Origin: Rhizobium sp. CSW-27
GTDB lineage: Bacteria; Pseudomonadota; Alphaproteobacteria; Rhizobiales; Rhizobiaceae
Assembly (NCBI RefSeq): GCF_018760785.1
Contig: NZ_JAHHZO010000005.1
Coordinates: 248,001-312,000 of the forward strand
Length of the DNA stretch: 64,000 nucleotides
Direction: 5' to 3'
Part shown: one piece after another, positions 19,348 to 28,842 of the stretch
Numbering within the stretch: the stretch's first letter is position 1
Layout of the letters: every line of letters starts with the position of its first letter
Position numbers and translations under genes: made by a program
Notes under the pieces: model-generated
Seen by the model: the letters and a program-made list of their open reading frames with translations, nothing else
What the model was told of the DNA's origin: nothing
Database searches by the model: none

Positions 19348-19830
19348 TCAGGCGGCGAGATCGTCCAGGTCGGCGCCCTTGAACATCTTGGAAAGGTTCA
19401 GGAAGCAGATCATGCCGTTCTCGCTGGCGATGATGCCTTCGGAGAAGGACTTGTCGAAGGAGGCGGAGACTTCCGGCACCGGCTGGATCTGGCTCGACGA
19501 GATGGTCAGGATATCGGATACCCGATCGACCAGCATGCCGATCACCATGTTGTGCACCTCTGCGACCACGATGGCGGAGCGCTCGTTGGCCACCGTGCTG
19601 CGCATGCCGAGCTTGTAGGCGAGGTCGATGATCGGAATGACGGAGCCGCGCAGGTTCATCACGCCGATTACGTCGGCCGGGGCATGCGGGATCGGCGTCG
19701 ACGGCGCCCAGCCGCGGATTTCGCGGATCGTGGTCGTCTTCACGCAGAATTCCTGGTCGTGCAGCCGGAACGCGATGATTTCGAGGGTCTCGCCGCTGAA
19801 GCTTGTCGTGGTGATCGTCGTAGCCATCAT
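19348..19830 (-). CDS. cheW: CheW-like chemotaxis coupling protein
   Basis: CheW-domain protein of about 160 residues that links chemoreceptors to the CheA kinase. The fold is recognisable from EIIAFRLHDQEFCVKTTTIREI, IGVMNLRGSVIPIIDLAYKLG, AIVVAEVHNMVIGMLVDRVSDIL and the closing ICFLNLSKMF. Two adjacent ATGs (19830 and 19827) fit; the longer open frame to 19923 lacks homology. It is a lone gene, away from any che operon here, as is common for extra cheW copies in rhizobia, so it may serve a secondary chemosensory array. Confidence 0.9.
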   Translation of the reverse strand: MMATTITTTSFSGETLEIIAFRLHDQEFCVKTTTIREIRGWAPSTPIPHAPADVIGVMNLRGSVIPIIDLAYKLGMRSTVANERSAIVVAEVHNMVIGMLVDRVSDILTISSSQIQPVPEVSASFDKSFSEGIIASENGMICFLNLSKMFKGADLDDLAA

Positions 19831-20036
19831 GTGTTTCCCAGTTCTTCGATGCCTTGGCTGCCCCGGTTGGCGCTTGCGACCTTGGCCATGAGTGAGCGTG
19901 CCGGGCATGCGACGGGCGTGCATCGGGTTTACGCGAAGAAAAGTCTAATGAAAGAACGTTTCCCAAAGCTGAACGCTCAGCCTCAGTTCTTGCAGCGATT
20001 TCTGGCAGGCGGCGGGCAGGGGGCAGGGCTCGCCGC

Positions 20037-23000
20037 TCAGTATTCGCGCTCGTAGAAGATGCCGGCGGAACCGCCTTCGCTGCCGGCCGAGCCCTTCAGC
20101 TTCACGCCGCGCCCGACATCCAGATTGATCGAGGCCCGCGCGCCGCCGCCACTGCCGCCCTGTTCCAGCTGGAAATAGGTACGGTTGTTGAGATAGCGGC
20201 CGACGGAAACCGTGGTCTGGCCGCTGGCATCGGTGTTGATGTCGAGATCGTCGACGCCGAGGCTGCTGCGCAGGGTCTGCAGCAGCGAGCTTGAGCTGCC
20301 GCCGGCAAGCTGGGTCACGGCGTCCGCCAGCTGCGCGATCTGCAGCGGAGACAGGCGCGACAGCGACTGGCCGAAGATCAGGCGGGCCAGCACCTCGTCT
20401 TCCGGAAGCGCCGGCGCGGAGGAGAAGCCGATCTGCGGATCGTTGGCCGGCCCGCTCACCGAAACGGTCACCGTGGTCTGGTCCACCGTGTTGGAGGCGG
20501 AAAGATCCAGAACCGGAATGAGGCTGCCGCCGAAGGTGATCTTGCCGGTGGAAAAATCGAGCCGGCGGGTGAGGATGACGATGCGGCCGCGCCGCATCTC
20601 GAAGGCGCCGGAAACATTCGGCTGGGCGGCCGTGCCGGCAATCGTCAGCGATCCGCCGAGTTCCGCATCGATGCCGCGCCCGCGCACGAAGATATTGCTG
20701 CGGGCCACCAGCGTCAGGTCAAGGCCGATACCGGCATCGGTGCCGTTGGTGTCCTTGGGGCTGATGCTTTCCAGCAGTGCGCGCACATCGGCCGGCGCAT
20801 GCACATGCTCCACATTCAGCTGGGCCAGAGAGGCCGGCAGGCTGGAGGGAACGGTGATGTTGGCGCGCAGCACGGTCAGCCGTCCGCCGAGCACCGGGCC
20901 TGCAAGCAGCGGTCCCTTCAGGGTCAGATCGCCGTTCACGGTCGCCGTCAGCAGGTTGCCATCCACATAGGTCGCTTCGTTGAGGGCAAGGCGCAGGTCG
21001 GCCGCGAAATCGCCGCCGATGCCGACCGAGCCCTGCAGCGCGATGCGACCGCCCGGCGACAGGTTGCCCGACAGGCTGGAAATCATCGCCCGGTCGCGAT
21101 TGAAGGTCACCGTGCCGGCAATGTCGTTGATGGCGAGATTGCGTTTGACGTCGATCAACCGGGCGCCGGAGGTGGTCAGACTGCCCTCGATCAACGGTGC
21201 GGTGGCCGTGCCGGTCACCGTGATGCCGGTGCGAGCGGAGCCTTCCAGCACGAAACCCTGATCGGCCAGCGGCACCGCCAGCAGCGCGAAGGGCACCTCG
21301 CCCGACACCTTCACGTCAAGCGGCCGCTCGCCCGTCACGCCGACGGAGCCGCTGGCGCTGACCGACAGGCCGCTTGCGCCGCCAAGCTCCGCCTTCTGCA
21401 GGGTGAGGCGGTCACCCTGATAGCTGCCGCTGGCAGACAGGCGGAAGGAGGAAAGCCCTGCCGCGCGCGTCTTTTCCAGCGAAGCCTCCTCCCAGGAAAG
21501 ATCGAAGCGTGCGCCGTTGGCAGTGCCGCCCGGCAGTGCCGTCACGGTGCCGGAAATGCGCCCCGTGGCGCCGAGCCCGGGCACGAAGGCATTGGCCAGC
21601 GACGCCGGCAGGGCGTGGATGTCGGCCGTCACATCGAGCACCGGTCCCTGCGGGCCGACGGGCACCACGGAGCCCTGCGCCGTCAGCGACAGGCCCTGCG
21701 GCCCGCTGAGGCGGGTCTGGTTGAGTGTCAGCCGCCCGTCGGCAAAGCTGCCGCTGGCCTTCAGGTTGAGGCCGGACAGGCCCGCATCGCCCTGGCGGCG
21801 GATTTCACCGTTCGCCCATTGCAGGTCGTAGCGTAGCGCAGGTGCCGCGAGCGTGCCGGCAATGGTCGCCGAGCCGGATACGGTGCCGCCGGCCTCCAGG
21901 CTCGGCACGAAGCCGGAAATCAGGCTGGCCGGAACGCTGGTGAGCGCGGCCGTCAGATCCAGCGCCCGCTCGCCCGACAGTGCCACGCTGCCCTTCGCCG
22001 AGGCCGAAAGCCCGGAAGGGCCGGCAAGTTCCGCCGCATCGAGCGTCAGCGTTCCCGCCTGCAGGGTGCCGCGCGCCGTGACGGTGAGGCCGGCGAGACC
22101 GGCATTCAGTGTCTGCCGCGTCTGGGCATTGCGCCAGCGCAGATCGAAACGTGCCGCCGGCGCCTGTGCCGATCCGGTCGAGGAGATCGTGCCGGACACG
22201 GTGCCGCCGGCATTGAGATCCGGCAGCACGGCATTGGCGAGATTGGCGGGAAGTGCGGCAATCTCGGCGTTCAGATCAAGCGCCGGGGCCTGAGGGCCGG
22301 TGAGGATGATGCGGCCGGCCGCGGTGGCGGACAGGCCGGACGGATCGCTGAGGCGCGTTTCGCCGAGCGTCAGCACACCGTTCTCGAAGGAGCCGCGGGC
22401 GCGAAGATCAAGCGCGCGCAAGCCCGCCTCGCGGCTCTGGCTGGTGGCGATGTCGCTGACGGTGACGTCATAGGCGACGGTCGGCGAGGAGAGGGCGCCC
22501 CTGGCGGAAACCGTTCCGCTGGCCGTGCCGCTGGCGGCAAGGCCCGGACGGGCAATATTGGCAAGCGCGGCCGGCAGTGCCTCGAAACGGGCGGAGATGT
22601 CGAGCGACGGAGCTTCCCCGAGCGAAACGGTGCCGCCTGCATCGAGCGAAAGCCCGTCCTGCCCGGCAAGGCGGGCCTGTTCCAGCGTGAGAACCCGTTC
22701 GCCGTAACGGCCGGTCGCCGTCAGTCGCATCGGGGCAAGACCCGCCGCACGTGTCGGTTCAAGGCTGAGCGCGCCGAGCTGCAGGTCGAAGCTTGCGGTC
22801 GGCGAAGCGAGCGTGCCGCCGATGCGGGCCGTGCCGGACAGGTTGCCTTCGGCCGCGAGATCCGGGCGCACCAGATCGAGGAGGTTGGCCGGAATGTCCG
22901 AGAAGCGGGCATCGACGGCAAGGGCACGCTCGCCCGCCAGGCCGAGCATGCCGCTGGCGCTGAGCGACAGCCCCCGCGATCCGCCGATCTGCAGCGCATT

Positions 23001-26000
23001 CAGTCGCAGCGTCTGGTTTTCGAAGTGGCCGCTCGCGCTGCCCGTCAGTGCCCCCAGCCCCGCAGCCCGCGTCTGCGCGGTCGAGCCGCGGGCGAGCGAA
23101 AGCGAAAGATCGGCGACAGGCGCGGCCAGGGTGCCGGTCACCGTGGCACGGCCGCTGAGCGTGCCCTGCGCCGCAAGCCCCGGCTGCGGGGCATTGGCAA
23201 GGGCTGCCGGGATCGATGTGAGATCCACGCCCAGCACGATCTGCTGCTGTGCGCCGGTGCCGATCGTGCCGCTGGCGGAGAGGCTGAGCCCGTTCTCGCC
23301 GTCGAGGTCGGCCTGCTCGATGGTCACGGTGCCATCTTCGAAACGCCCGCGGGCGGAAAGCGAGACCGGCGCGATGGCGCGCTGCCGCAGGACGGCGACG
23401 GAGGCATCCGACAGCGTCAGGCTGTAGCGCAGCACGGGTGCGGCCGGTGTGCCGCCGATCGTCACCGCGCCGCCGATCTCGCCCGCCGCACCGAGATCGG
23501 GCAGAACGCTGTTGGCGATGGCGGCCGGAACATCGCTGGCGCGCAGCGCGATGTTGATCTGGCTGCCGGCGCTGCCATCGATGACCACCCGTCCGCTGCC
23601 GGTGGTGAAGGCAAGGTCGGCAAGCTCCACCCGCCCTGCGTCAAGCCGGATCGTGGCGGGCTCGGCGAGCGACAGCGCAATGCCGGCGGGGGCTGCGGTG
23701 AAGCGGTCAAGCGCGATCGCCATGCCGTCGTCCTGCCGGGTCAGCCCGCCCGCGATTGCAAGCGGTGCCTCGGCATAGCGGGCATCAAGGGAAAAGCCGG
23801 TGGTCGCGCCGTTCTCGGTCAGGGTGAGAAGCGGCGCCTCGACGCGCTGGCCGGCGGCTTCCACGGTCGCGGCACCGATGCGGCCCGCGATCCGTGCCTG
23901 CATGAGGTCGCCGCTTTTCAGCGCGATCTGCGGTGCGGCAAGGCTTATGCCGTTGGCGCTCAGGGTCTGGCCTCCGGCGTCAAGCGTCGCGGAAAGCGTA
24001 CCGTCCGCATTGGCAAGCCTCAGCGTTCCCGTCAGGTCGCCGCGCACCTGCTGGCCCGCCAGCGCCGACAGAAGGCCGATATCCGGCAGCTGGAACTGCA
24101 GATCGCCGGCGGGCAGGTAGTCCGCGGAGAAAGACAGCGCACCCGTCACCCGGTTGCCGCCCGCCTCCAGCAACAGCTTCGGCAGCGACACCAGCCCGTC
24201 GGCGGTGCGAACCTCGCTTTCCACATGGATCGGCTTGCCATCGACGCGGCCGGTCGCGGTCACGTTGCCGGCCGGCTGGCCATTGGCCATGCCGCCCTGC
24301 AGCTTGAGATTGATCGCCTCGAAAAGATGGCCGCTGAGCCGCGCCTCGGCGGTATTGACCTGGGCGGAGGCCGTGAGCGCGTCGAGCGGCCCGTTCATCC
24401 GGATGTCGTAGCCGATGGCTCCCTTGGCATCGGGGCGCAGCTTGGCGAGGTCCGGCATGCGGCCGGCAAGACTGGCCTCCAGCTTTCCGTCCTTCAGCAG
24501 CACATTGCCGTGGCCCTCGATCACGCTCGATTTCACCACCAGATTTTCGAGGCTCATGCGCCCGCCGATGGTGGCATCCACATAGCCTTCGAAGCCGATC
24601 ATGCCGTTGACGTAGTCGCCGACCATTTCCGGCAGGCCGTCCGGATTGAGCGACATGCGCAGATTGCCGGTCACCGTCTTCTGCGAAAGGTTGTAGGCGC
24701 CGCTGATCGTCCCGGAAATATTGGCGCTTTCGAAGGTGGCCGCGTCGAGCCCGATGGCGGGCGGCGCAAGGCGGATCGGCGCGTCGAGGCGGATCGGTCC
24801 GTCGATCAGCCGGTCGAGATCCGGATTGGCGAAGCGGGCCTGTGCGGCGCTGAGACGGGTGCGGATGCTGCCGCTCCAGGCCGAGAGGTTGAGATCCTCG
24901 CTCTCCGCCTGCAGGCGCACCTGCCCGAAACTTGCGTCGAAGGCAGAGACCGAGCGCAGCGCCGCCGTTGCGTTGAAACGAGATGAAGCCGTAGGCCCCG
25001 TCAGGGTGAAGTTGAGGTTGTCCAGCCCGAAGCGCAGGGGTTCGCCCTGCAGCGGCCATTCCATCGCCACGGCGCCATTCGTGGCGGTCACGCTTGCCGT
25101 CAGGCTGTTGTCGCCGGAGGGATCGAAGGTGCCGGAGGCCGCCACCTTCATCGCCCCGGTCACGAATTCGCCCTTGCGGATCTCGATGCGGCCGTTGCGG
25201 CCGATCACGGCACCGAGATTGATGTCGGTGCGCCCGGCAAACAGCGGGCGAAGCGTCGGCGGCATCAGTTCGGCCAGCTGGCCGCCGCCTTCGATCTGTA
25301 CCCGGTGACCGCCCTCGGAGGTCAGCATGTGCTGGCCGTCCATGCTGATCACCGGCCTGCCGTCCACGGTTCCGCGCAGCTGGCCGTTCCAGTTGGAAAG
25401 CGGCCCATAGCCGTCGAGCGCCAGCGCCACGGCGGGGGCGCCCGGCAGATGCAGCAGGCGCGCCAGAAGCCCGCCCTGCGGTTCGGAAACCAGCGCCTCG
25501 AGCTTCAGTTCGTTCTGGGCCGGGGCAAACAGGATGTCTGCCTTGGCAATGGCGTTCGGCGTGTCCTTGCGATGGGCGGTCAGCGCCAGCGCGACGCGCT
25601 CGTCGGTCGCATTCAGCGCCCCGGTCGCGGCCAGTTCGAACTGCCGGCCCGTCACGGCGGGCTCGATGCTGATGTCGGGCAGCTGCAGGCTGTCGATGTC
25701 AATGGCGACCGGCAGCGAGAAACGGCTGCCGGAGGCGGTCTGGCTGCTCTGCTGCGTCTGCGGGGGCACCGGCGGCCGCTCCAGCGCCAGCCGGTCGATC
25801 GCGATGAGGTCGGCATGGAAGGTGCCGGAGAGAAGCGCCAGCGGCGACCAGTCCACTGCGATGCCTTCGGCCGTGGCAAACAGGCCGTCGCGGTCGGAAA
25901 GGCGCACGCTCTCGATGCGCAGCCTGCCGGTCAGCAGGCCCTTCGGCGCCGACAGCTCGATCGTCTGCGACGGCGAGGAGATCAGCGAGGAGATCGCCTG

Positions 26001-26198
26001 TCCCGCCAGCCGGTTGCCGGCCGGCACGAAGCCGAGAAACAGCACCGCCGCCAGCAGCAGGACGAGCAGGACCGTCACCGCGCCGAGCGCGATGCGGAAG
26101 ATCCCTCTCCTGGTGCGGGATGGTGACGTCATGGACGCGGGTTCACTCTTGGATGCCTCTTGGCTCTGCTTATCCTGATCTTCGTTTGCGCGCGACAT
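20037..26198 (-). CDS. tamB: Translocation and assembly module inner-membrane protein TamB, expanded
   Basis: Very large AsmA/TamB-type protein (2053 residues; E. coli TamB is about 1260) that bridges the periplasm and acts with TamA in outer-membrane protein insertion or lipid transfer. A single N-terminal membrane anchor (IALGAVTVLLVLLLAAVLFLGF, about 34-55) is followed by a long beta-rich repetitive body. The C-terminal DUF490/TamB domain is clear (ILTRRLDFSTGKITFGGSLIP, DQTTVTVSVSGPANDPQIGFSS, DEVLARLIFGQSLSRLSPLQIAQLADAV) and ends with FYEREY. Seven tandem ~107-residue units, each with a GLSxSAxG motif, occupy roughly 21300-23400 on the DNA. Its start codon shares one base with the tamA stop, so the two are translationally coupled. 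Confidence 0.93.
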   Translation of the reverse strand: MSRANEDQDKQSQEASKSEPASMTSPSRTRRGIFRIALGAVTVLLVLLLAAVLFLGFVPAGNRLAGQAISSLISSPSQTIELSAPKGLLTGRLRIESVRLSDRDGLFATAEGIAVDWSPLALLSGTFHADLIAIDRLALERPPVPPQTQQSSQTASGSRFSLPVAIDIDSLQLPDISIEPAVTGRQFELAATGALNATDERVALALTAHRKDTPNAIAKADILFAPAQNELKLEALVSEPQGGLLARLLHLPGAPAVALALDGYGPLSNWNGQLRGTVDGRPVISMDGQHMLTSEGGHRVQIEGGGQLAELMPPTLRPLFAGRTDINLGAVIGRNGRIEIRKGEFVTGAMKVAASGTFDPSGDNSLTASVTATNGAVAMEWPLQGEPLRFGLDNLNFTLTGPTASSRFNATAALRSVSAFDASFGQVRLQAESEDLNLSAWSGSIRTRLSAAQARFANPDLDRLIDGPIRLDAPIRLAPPAIGLDAATFESANISGTISGAYNLSQKTVTGNLRMSLNPDGLPEMVGDYVNGMIGFEGYVDATIGGRMSLENLVVKSSVIEGHGNVLLKDGKLEASLAGRMPDLAKLRPDAKGAIGYDIRMNGPLDALTASAQVNTAEARLSGHLFEAINLKLQGGMANGQPAGNVTATGRVDGKPIHVESEVRTADGLVSLPKLLLEAGGNRVTGALSFSADYLPAGDLQFQLPDIGLLSALAGQQVRGDLTGTLRLANADGTLSATLDAGGQTLSANGISLAAPQIALKSGDLMQARIAGRIGAATVEAAGQRVEAPLLTLTENGATTGFSLDARYAEAPLAIAGGLTRQDDGMAIALDRFTAAPAGIALSLAEPATIRLDAGRVELADLAFTTGSGRVVIDGSAGSQINIALRASDVPAAIANSVLPDLGAAGEIGGAVTIGGTPAAPVLRYSLTLSDASVAVLRQRAIAPVSLSARGRFEDGTVTIEQADLDGENGLSLSASGTIGTGAQQQIVLGVDLTSIPAALANAPQPGLAAQGTLSGRATVTGTLAAPVADLSLSLARGSTAQTRAAGLGALTGSASGHFENQTLRLNALQIGGSRGLSLSASGMLGLAGERALAVDARFSDIPANLLDLVRPDLAAEGNLSGTARIGGTLASPTASFDLQLGALSLEPTRAAGLAPMRLTATGRYGERVLTLEQARLAGQDGLSLDAGGTVSLGEAPSLDISARFEALPAALANIARPGLAASGTASGTVSARGALSSPTVAYDVTVSDIATSQSREAGLRALDLRARGSFENGVLTLGETRLSDPSGLSATAAGRIILTGPQAPALDLNAEIAALPANLANAVLPDLNAGGTVSGTISSTGSAQAPAARFDLRWRNAQTRQTLNAGLAGLTVTARGTLQAGTLTLDAAELAGPSGLSASAKGSVALSGERALDLTAALTSVPASLISGFVPSLEAGGTVSGSATIAGTLAAPALRYDLQWANGEIRRQGDAGLSGLNLKASGSFADGRLTLNQTRLSGPQGLSLTAQGSVVPVGPQGPVLDVTADIHALPASLANAFVPGLGATGRISGTVTALPGGTANGARFDLSWEEASLEKTRAAGLSSFRLSASGSYQGDRLTLQKAELGGASGLSVSASGSVGVTGERPLDVKVSGEVPFALLAVPLADQGFVLEGSARTGITVTGTATAPLIEGSLTTSGARLIDVKRNLAINDIAGTVTFNRDRAMISSLSGNLSPGGRIALQGSVGIGGDFAADLRLALNEATYVDGNLLTATVNGDLTLKGPLLAGPVLGGRLTVLRANITVPSSLPASLAQLNVEHVHAPADVRALLESISPKDTNGTDAGIGLDLTLVARSNIFVRGRGIDAELGGSLTIAGTAAQPNVSGAFEMRRGRIVILTRRLDFSTGKITFGGSLIPVLDLSASNTVDQTTVTVSVSGPANDPQIGFSSAPALPEDEVLARLIFGQSLSRLSPLQIAQLADAVTQLAGGSSSSLLQTLRSSLGVDDLDINTDASGQTTVSVGRYLNNRTYFQLEQGGSGGGARASINLDVGRGVKLKGSAGSEGGSAGIFYEREY
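21300..23400 (-). repeat. Seven tandem ~320-bp units inside tamB
   Basis: The central TamB segment consists of seven consecutive homologous units. Anchors are the NGLSLSASG-like motif at about 23285, 22965, 22650, 22335, 22010, 21690 and 21368, a steady spacing of about 318-322 bp. Each unit carries ALPAxLAN, xGTxSGTxxxxGT and a terminal AGLxxLxLxAxG. Boundaries are approximate. The units are diverged at DNA level, so the duplication is old. Confidence 0.75.
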
Positions 26199-28159
26199 CA
26201 GAATGACTGTCCGATGCCCGCATAGATACCGTATCGGCTGCCGCCATCAAAGCGGTTCAGCGGCAACGCGACATCCAGCCGGAGAGGGCCGAACGGCGTC
26301 GCATAGCGCAGGCCAAGGCCGGCGCCCATACGAATATCCGAGAAATCGGGCACGATTTCGGTCGAGACGGTTCCGACGTCGAAAAACGGAACGATGCCGA
26401 TCTTTTCGTTCACTTTGAAACGCGCTTCAAGAGATCCCACCGTGTAGGATCTGCCTCCCGTTGCCTCGTTCTGATTGTTGTAGGGCGAAATCTCCTGATA
26501 GGCATAGCCGCGCACCGAGCCGCCGCCGCCGGCAAAGAAGCGCCGGGTGGTCGGGATGTCCTCCAGGCCGTCGCCGCCGACAACGGAGCCTGCCGCCAGG
26601 TGGGCCGCCAGCACCAGCCGGTCATCGGCGCCAAGCCCGACATAGCCCGAGGCCGAACCCTCGAAGGAGGAGAAGACGGTGCCGCCAAGGGCCTCGTAGC
26701 TGGGGGTGACGGCAGCGGTCAGGCGAAAGCCCTCGATCGGGTCCAGCTTGTTGTCGCGGGCGTCGCGTTCGAAGGTGAAGGGCAGCGCGAAGGTGAGATA
26801 GGTATTGGTGCCGAACGCATCCTCGCTTTCGCTGAAGGCGATCTCGGCCCCGCCGCTCACGGTGTCGCGGTCGTTCAGTTCATAGGACAGCTTGGAAAGC
26901 GCCGTCAGCGAGTTGGCGGTATAGGTATCGGGCGTCTCACGCTTGGCGACCAGGCTTGCATCCCAGGTGATGCGCGGCAGAAGCGCTCCGGGCTTGGTGA
27001 AATAGATGCCGGCCGTATAGTCGAAGGATGTGTAGTCGGTGGTGGCTCCGAGCCCGGAAACCTTTCCCTCGATGCGCAGCGTTTCGGCCTCGCCGAACAG
27101 GTTGCGGTGACCCCAGTAGCCGGAAAGTCCGGCTCCGTCGATCGAGGAATATTCGGCACCCGCGCCGAAATAGCGGAACTTGCCCTCCGAAACCTCGATG
27201 GTCAGCGGCAGCGACCCGTCGGGTGCCAGATGATCGGCCTCGCGCACGGTGACGCTGGACAGGGCGCTCAGCGCCCGCAGCCGTTCTGCCGCCTTCTTCA
27301 ACTGCTCCGGGGAATAGGGCTGGCCGTCATCGAGCCGCGAATAGCGGCGGATGAAATCGGAGGAGACGGCGCGGGCACCCTTGACGCTGACCGTGCCGAG
27401 CGAGGCGACCGGGCCGCTTTCGGCGGCAAGCGTCACGGAGACGGTGCGGGTGGCATGGTCGGCCACCACGTCACGCGTCGTCAGCCTTGAAAGCGGTCGC
27501 CCTTCCGCCTTCAGGTCGCGCACGATGCGCTCGCCGGCCTGGATGATACGCACCGAACCCGCCGCACCGCCCGGCACCAGGCCATAGGTTGCCGGATCGA
27601 GCCGGGCCGCATCGCCTTCCAGCCGCACGGAGCCCAGCGTGAAGACGGGACCGGGCTCGACGGTGATGGTAACGGAAACCGGCCGGCTGTGGTCGAAGCG
27701 TGGGATGGGCGGCAGCTCATCGAGATCTGTGCCGGCAAGGGCAATGCGCACCACGCCGCCATAACGGGCTTCCTCGTAAAGGACCGCCACCAGCCGCTCG
27801 CGGTCCTCGCGTGCCTTCACCACCAGGCCGAGATCGCCGGAGACCGGCTCTTCCGCGTCCTGCACCAGCGTTGCGGTGTTTTCCAGCCGCTCGGCCAGTT
27901 CCTTGCCTGCGCCCGGTGCGCTGAGGGTTGCGCTGTAGGAAACGGGATCGATCACTTCCGTCTCCTCCTCCTCGCTGCCGAAAAGGGTGATTCCGAACAG
28001 CTTGAAGGCGTGCGCCTGCGCCACGAATCCGGGCCACGACAGAAGGCCCGCTGCAAGGAAAGCTGCGACTGCGGCTCTTCGAAGCGCGCGCGCGCCCGGC
28101 GGCCCCTGCATGTCGTTACGCGTATTCAGTGTTGGCGTTCCCACCCTGCGGGCGTTCAT
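26198..28159 (-). CDS. tamA: Outer-membrane translocation and assembly module protein TamA (Omp85 family)
   Basis: Omp85-family outer-membrane protein partnering TamB, 653 residues. A signal peptide is present (ALRRAAVAAFLAAGLLSWPGFVAQAHA); with the ATG at 28159 its n-region is long, and the ATG at 28111 would give a more typical one. Neither has a strong ribosome site. Three POTRA-like modules follow (about 80-330; SVTITVEPGPVFTLGSVRLEG, SVTLAAESGPVASLGTVSVKG, LPLTIEVSEGKFRYFGAGAEYS). The 16-strand barrel contains the L6 motif region (FFAGGGGSVRGYAYQEISP) and ends in a C-terminal aromatic residue (GIYAGIGQSF). It is the first gene of a tamA-tamB operon. Confidence 0.93.
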   Translation of the reverse strand: MNARRVGTPTLNTRNDMQGPPGARALRRAAVAAFLAAGLLSWPGFVAQAHAFKLFGITLFGSEEEETEVIDPVSYSATLSAPGAGKELAERLENTATLVQDAEEPVSGDLGLVVKAREDRERLVAVLYEEARYGGVVRIALAGTDLDELPPIPRFDHSRPVSVTITVEPGPVFTLGSVRLEGDAARLDPATYGLVPGGAAGSVRIIQAGERIVRDLKAEGRPLSRLTTRDVVADHATRTVSVTLAAESGPVASLGTVSVKGARAVSSDFIRRYSRLDDGQPYSPEQLKKAAERLRALSALSSVTVREADHLAPDGSLPLTIEVSEGKFRYFGAGAEYSSIDGAGLSGYWGHRNLFGEAETLRIEGKVSGLGATTDYTSFDYTAGIYFTKPGALLPRITWDASLVAKRETPDTYTANSLTALSKLSYELNDRDTVSGGAEIAFSESEDAFGTNTYLTFALPFTFERDARDNKLDPIEGFRLTAAVTPSYEALGGTVFSSFEGSASGYVGLGADDRLVLAAHLAAGSVVGGDGLEDIPTTRRFFAGGGGSVRGYAYQEISPYNNQNEATGGRSYTVGSLEARFKVNEKIGIVPFFDVGTVSTEIVPDFSDIRMGAGLGLRYATPFGPLRLDVALPLNRFDGGSRYGIYAGIGQSF

Positions 28160-28231
28160 TGCCCGATTGATATCCCGCTAATTTACCAGTGTATTCAGCG
28201 ATTGAATATCGGAATCCTGCCACGGTCCGAT

Positions 28232-28260
28232 GAAAAGACCCCGGAGTTGCCTCCGGGGCC
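28232..28260 (-). terminator. Terminator downstream of the glycine-zipper lipoprotein gene
   Basis: An 8-bp perfect stem (28239-28246 with 28251-28258; CCCCGGAG/CTCCGGGG) with a 4-nt loop. On the minus strand it is followed by TCTTTTC. It lies 45 bp after the lipoprotein stop and upstream of tamA, isolating the two genes. Confidence 0.85.
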
Positions 28261-28302
28261 CGTTATTGTGCCCGCGGGATCCGCCCGGGCAGGGAGCGTC
28301 GA

Positions 28303-28560
28303 TCAGTTCGGGCAACGGTCGACGTAACGGTTGCCGTAGCGGTCGCGGTAGTAGCACTGGCCGGGCTGTTCCGACACAGAACCGATCAGCGCGCCGGACA
28401 CGCCGCCGACGGCCGCACCCACGGCTGCACCGCGCACATTGCCGGTTGCCAGGCCACCGATGATGGCGCCGGTGCCCGCGCCGATGCCCGCGCCCTTTTC
28501 CGTCTGCGTGCAGCCAGCCACGGTGAGGCCCATCACCAGAAGTACCAAAGCCTTTTTCAT
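28303..28560 (-). CDS. Glycine-zipper outer-membrane lipoprotein
   Basis: A small lipoprotein of 85 residues. The signal peptide MKKALVLLVMGLTVAGC ends in a lipobox with the acylated Cys17. The mature part is a glycine-zipper repeat (GAGIGAGTGAIIGGLATG, GAAVGAAVGGVSGALIG) forming a hairpin of two membrane-like helices, then a short tail with two cysteines (GQCYYRDRYGNRYVDRC). Of the two adjacent ATGs, 28560 is better spaced from GGAG. The family (glycine zipper 2TM/17-kDa-antigen-like) is common in rhizobial envelopes; the exact role is unknown. Confidence 0.85.
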   Translation of the reverse strand: MKKALVLLVMGLTVAGCTQTEKGAGIGAGTGAIIGGLATGNVRGAAVGAAVGGVSGALIGSVSEQPGQCYYRDRYGNRYVDRCPN

Positions 28561-28842
28561 CATTCTCTCTCCATTTTGCTGTGCGCGTTGGCCGTTCCGA
28601 AACTGGTCGCTCCCGATTTGCGGCCACCTGAGGTAACCCCGCTTCCAAGGGAGGATAAGATTCGAAAACCGTAAGTCCAGACGCATCTTTCAGCTTTCGC
28701 TTAACAAAATGGCAATCTCGTGCCCTGACAAATGGGAATTGCCCGGAAAGTAACTGTTGATCCCCCGCCAAAAAAGGCAAATGATGGGCACTGTGTTTGA
28801 GGAGACACGCGCCCCTGTCGACAGGGGCAGGAGGAGGACAAT
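28561..28842. promoter_or_regulatory. Divergent intergenic region, lipoprotein / molybdenum hydroxylase operon
   Basis: This 282-bp gap must carry promoters for both flanking genes. It is visibly richer in A and T around 28690-28800 than the neighbouring genes. I see no clear palindromic operator. GGAGGAGG (28830-28837) is the ribosome site of the first molybdenum-hydroxylase gene. Confidence 0.4.
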
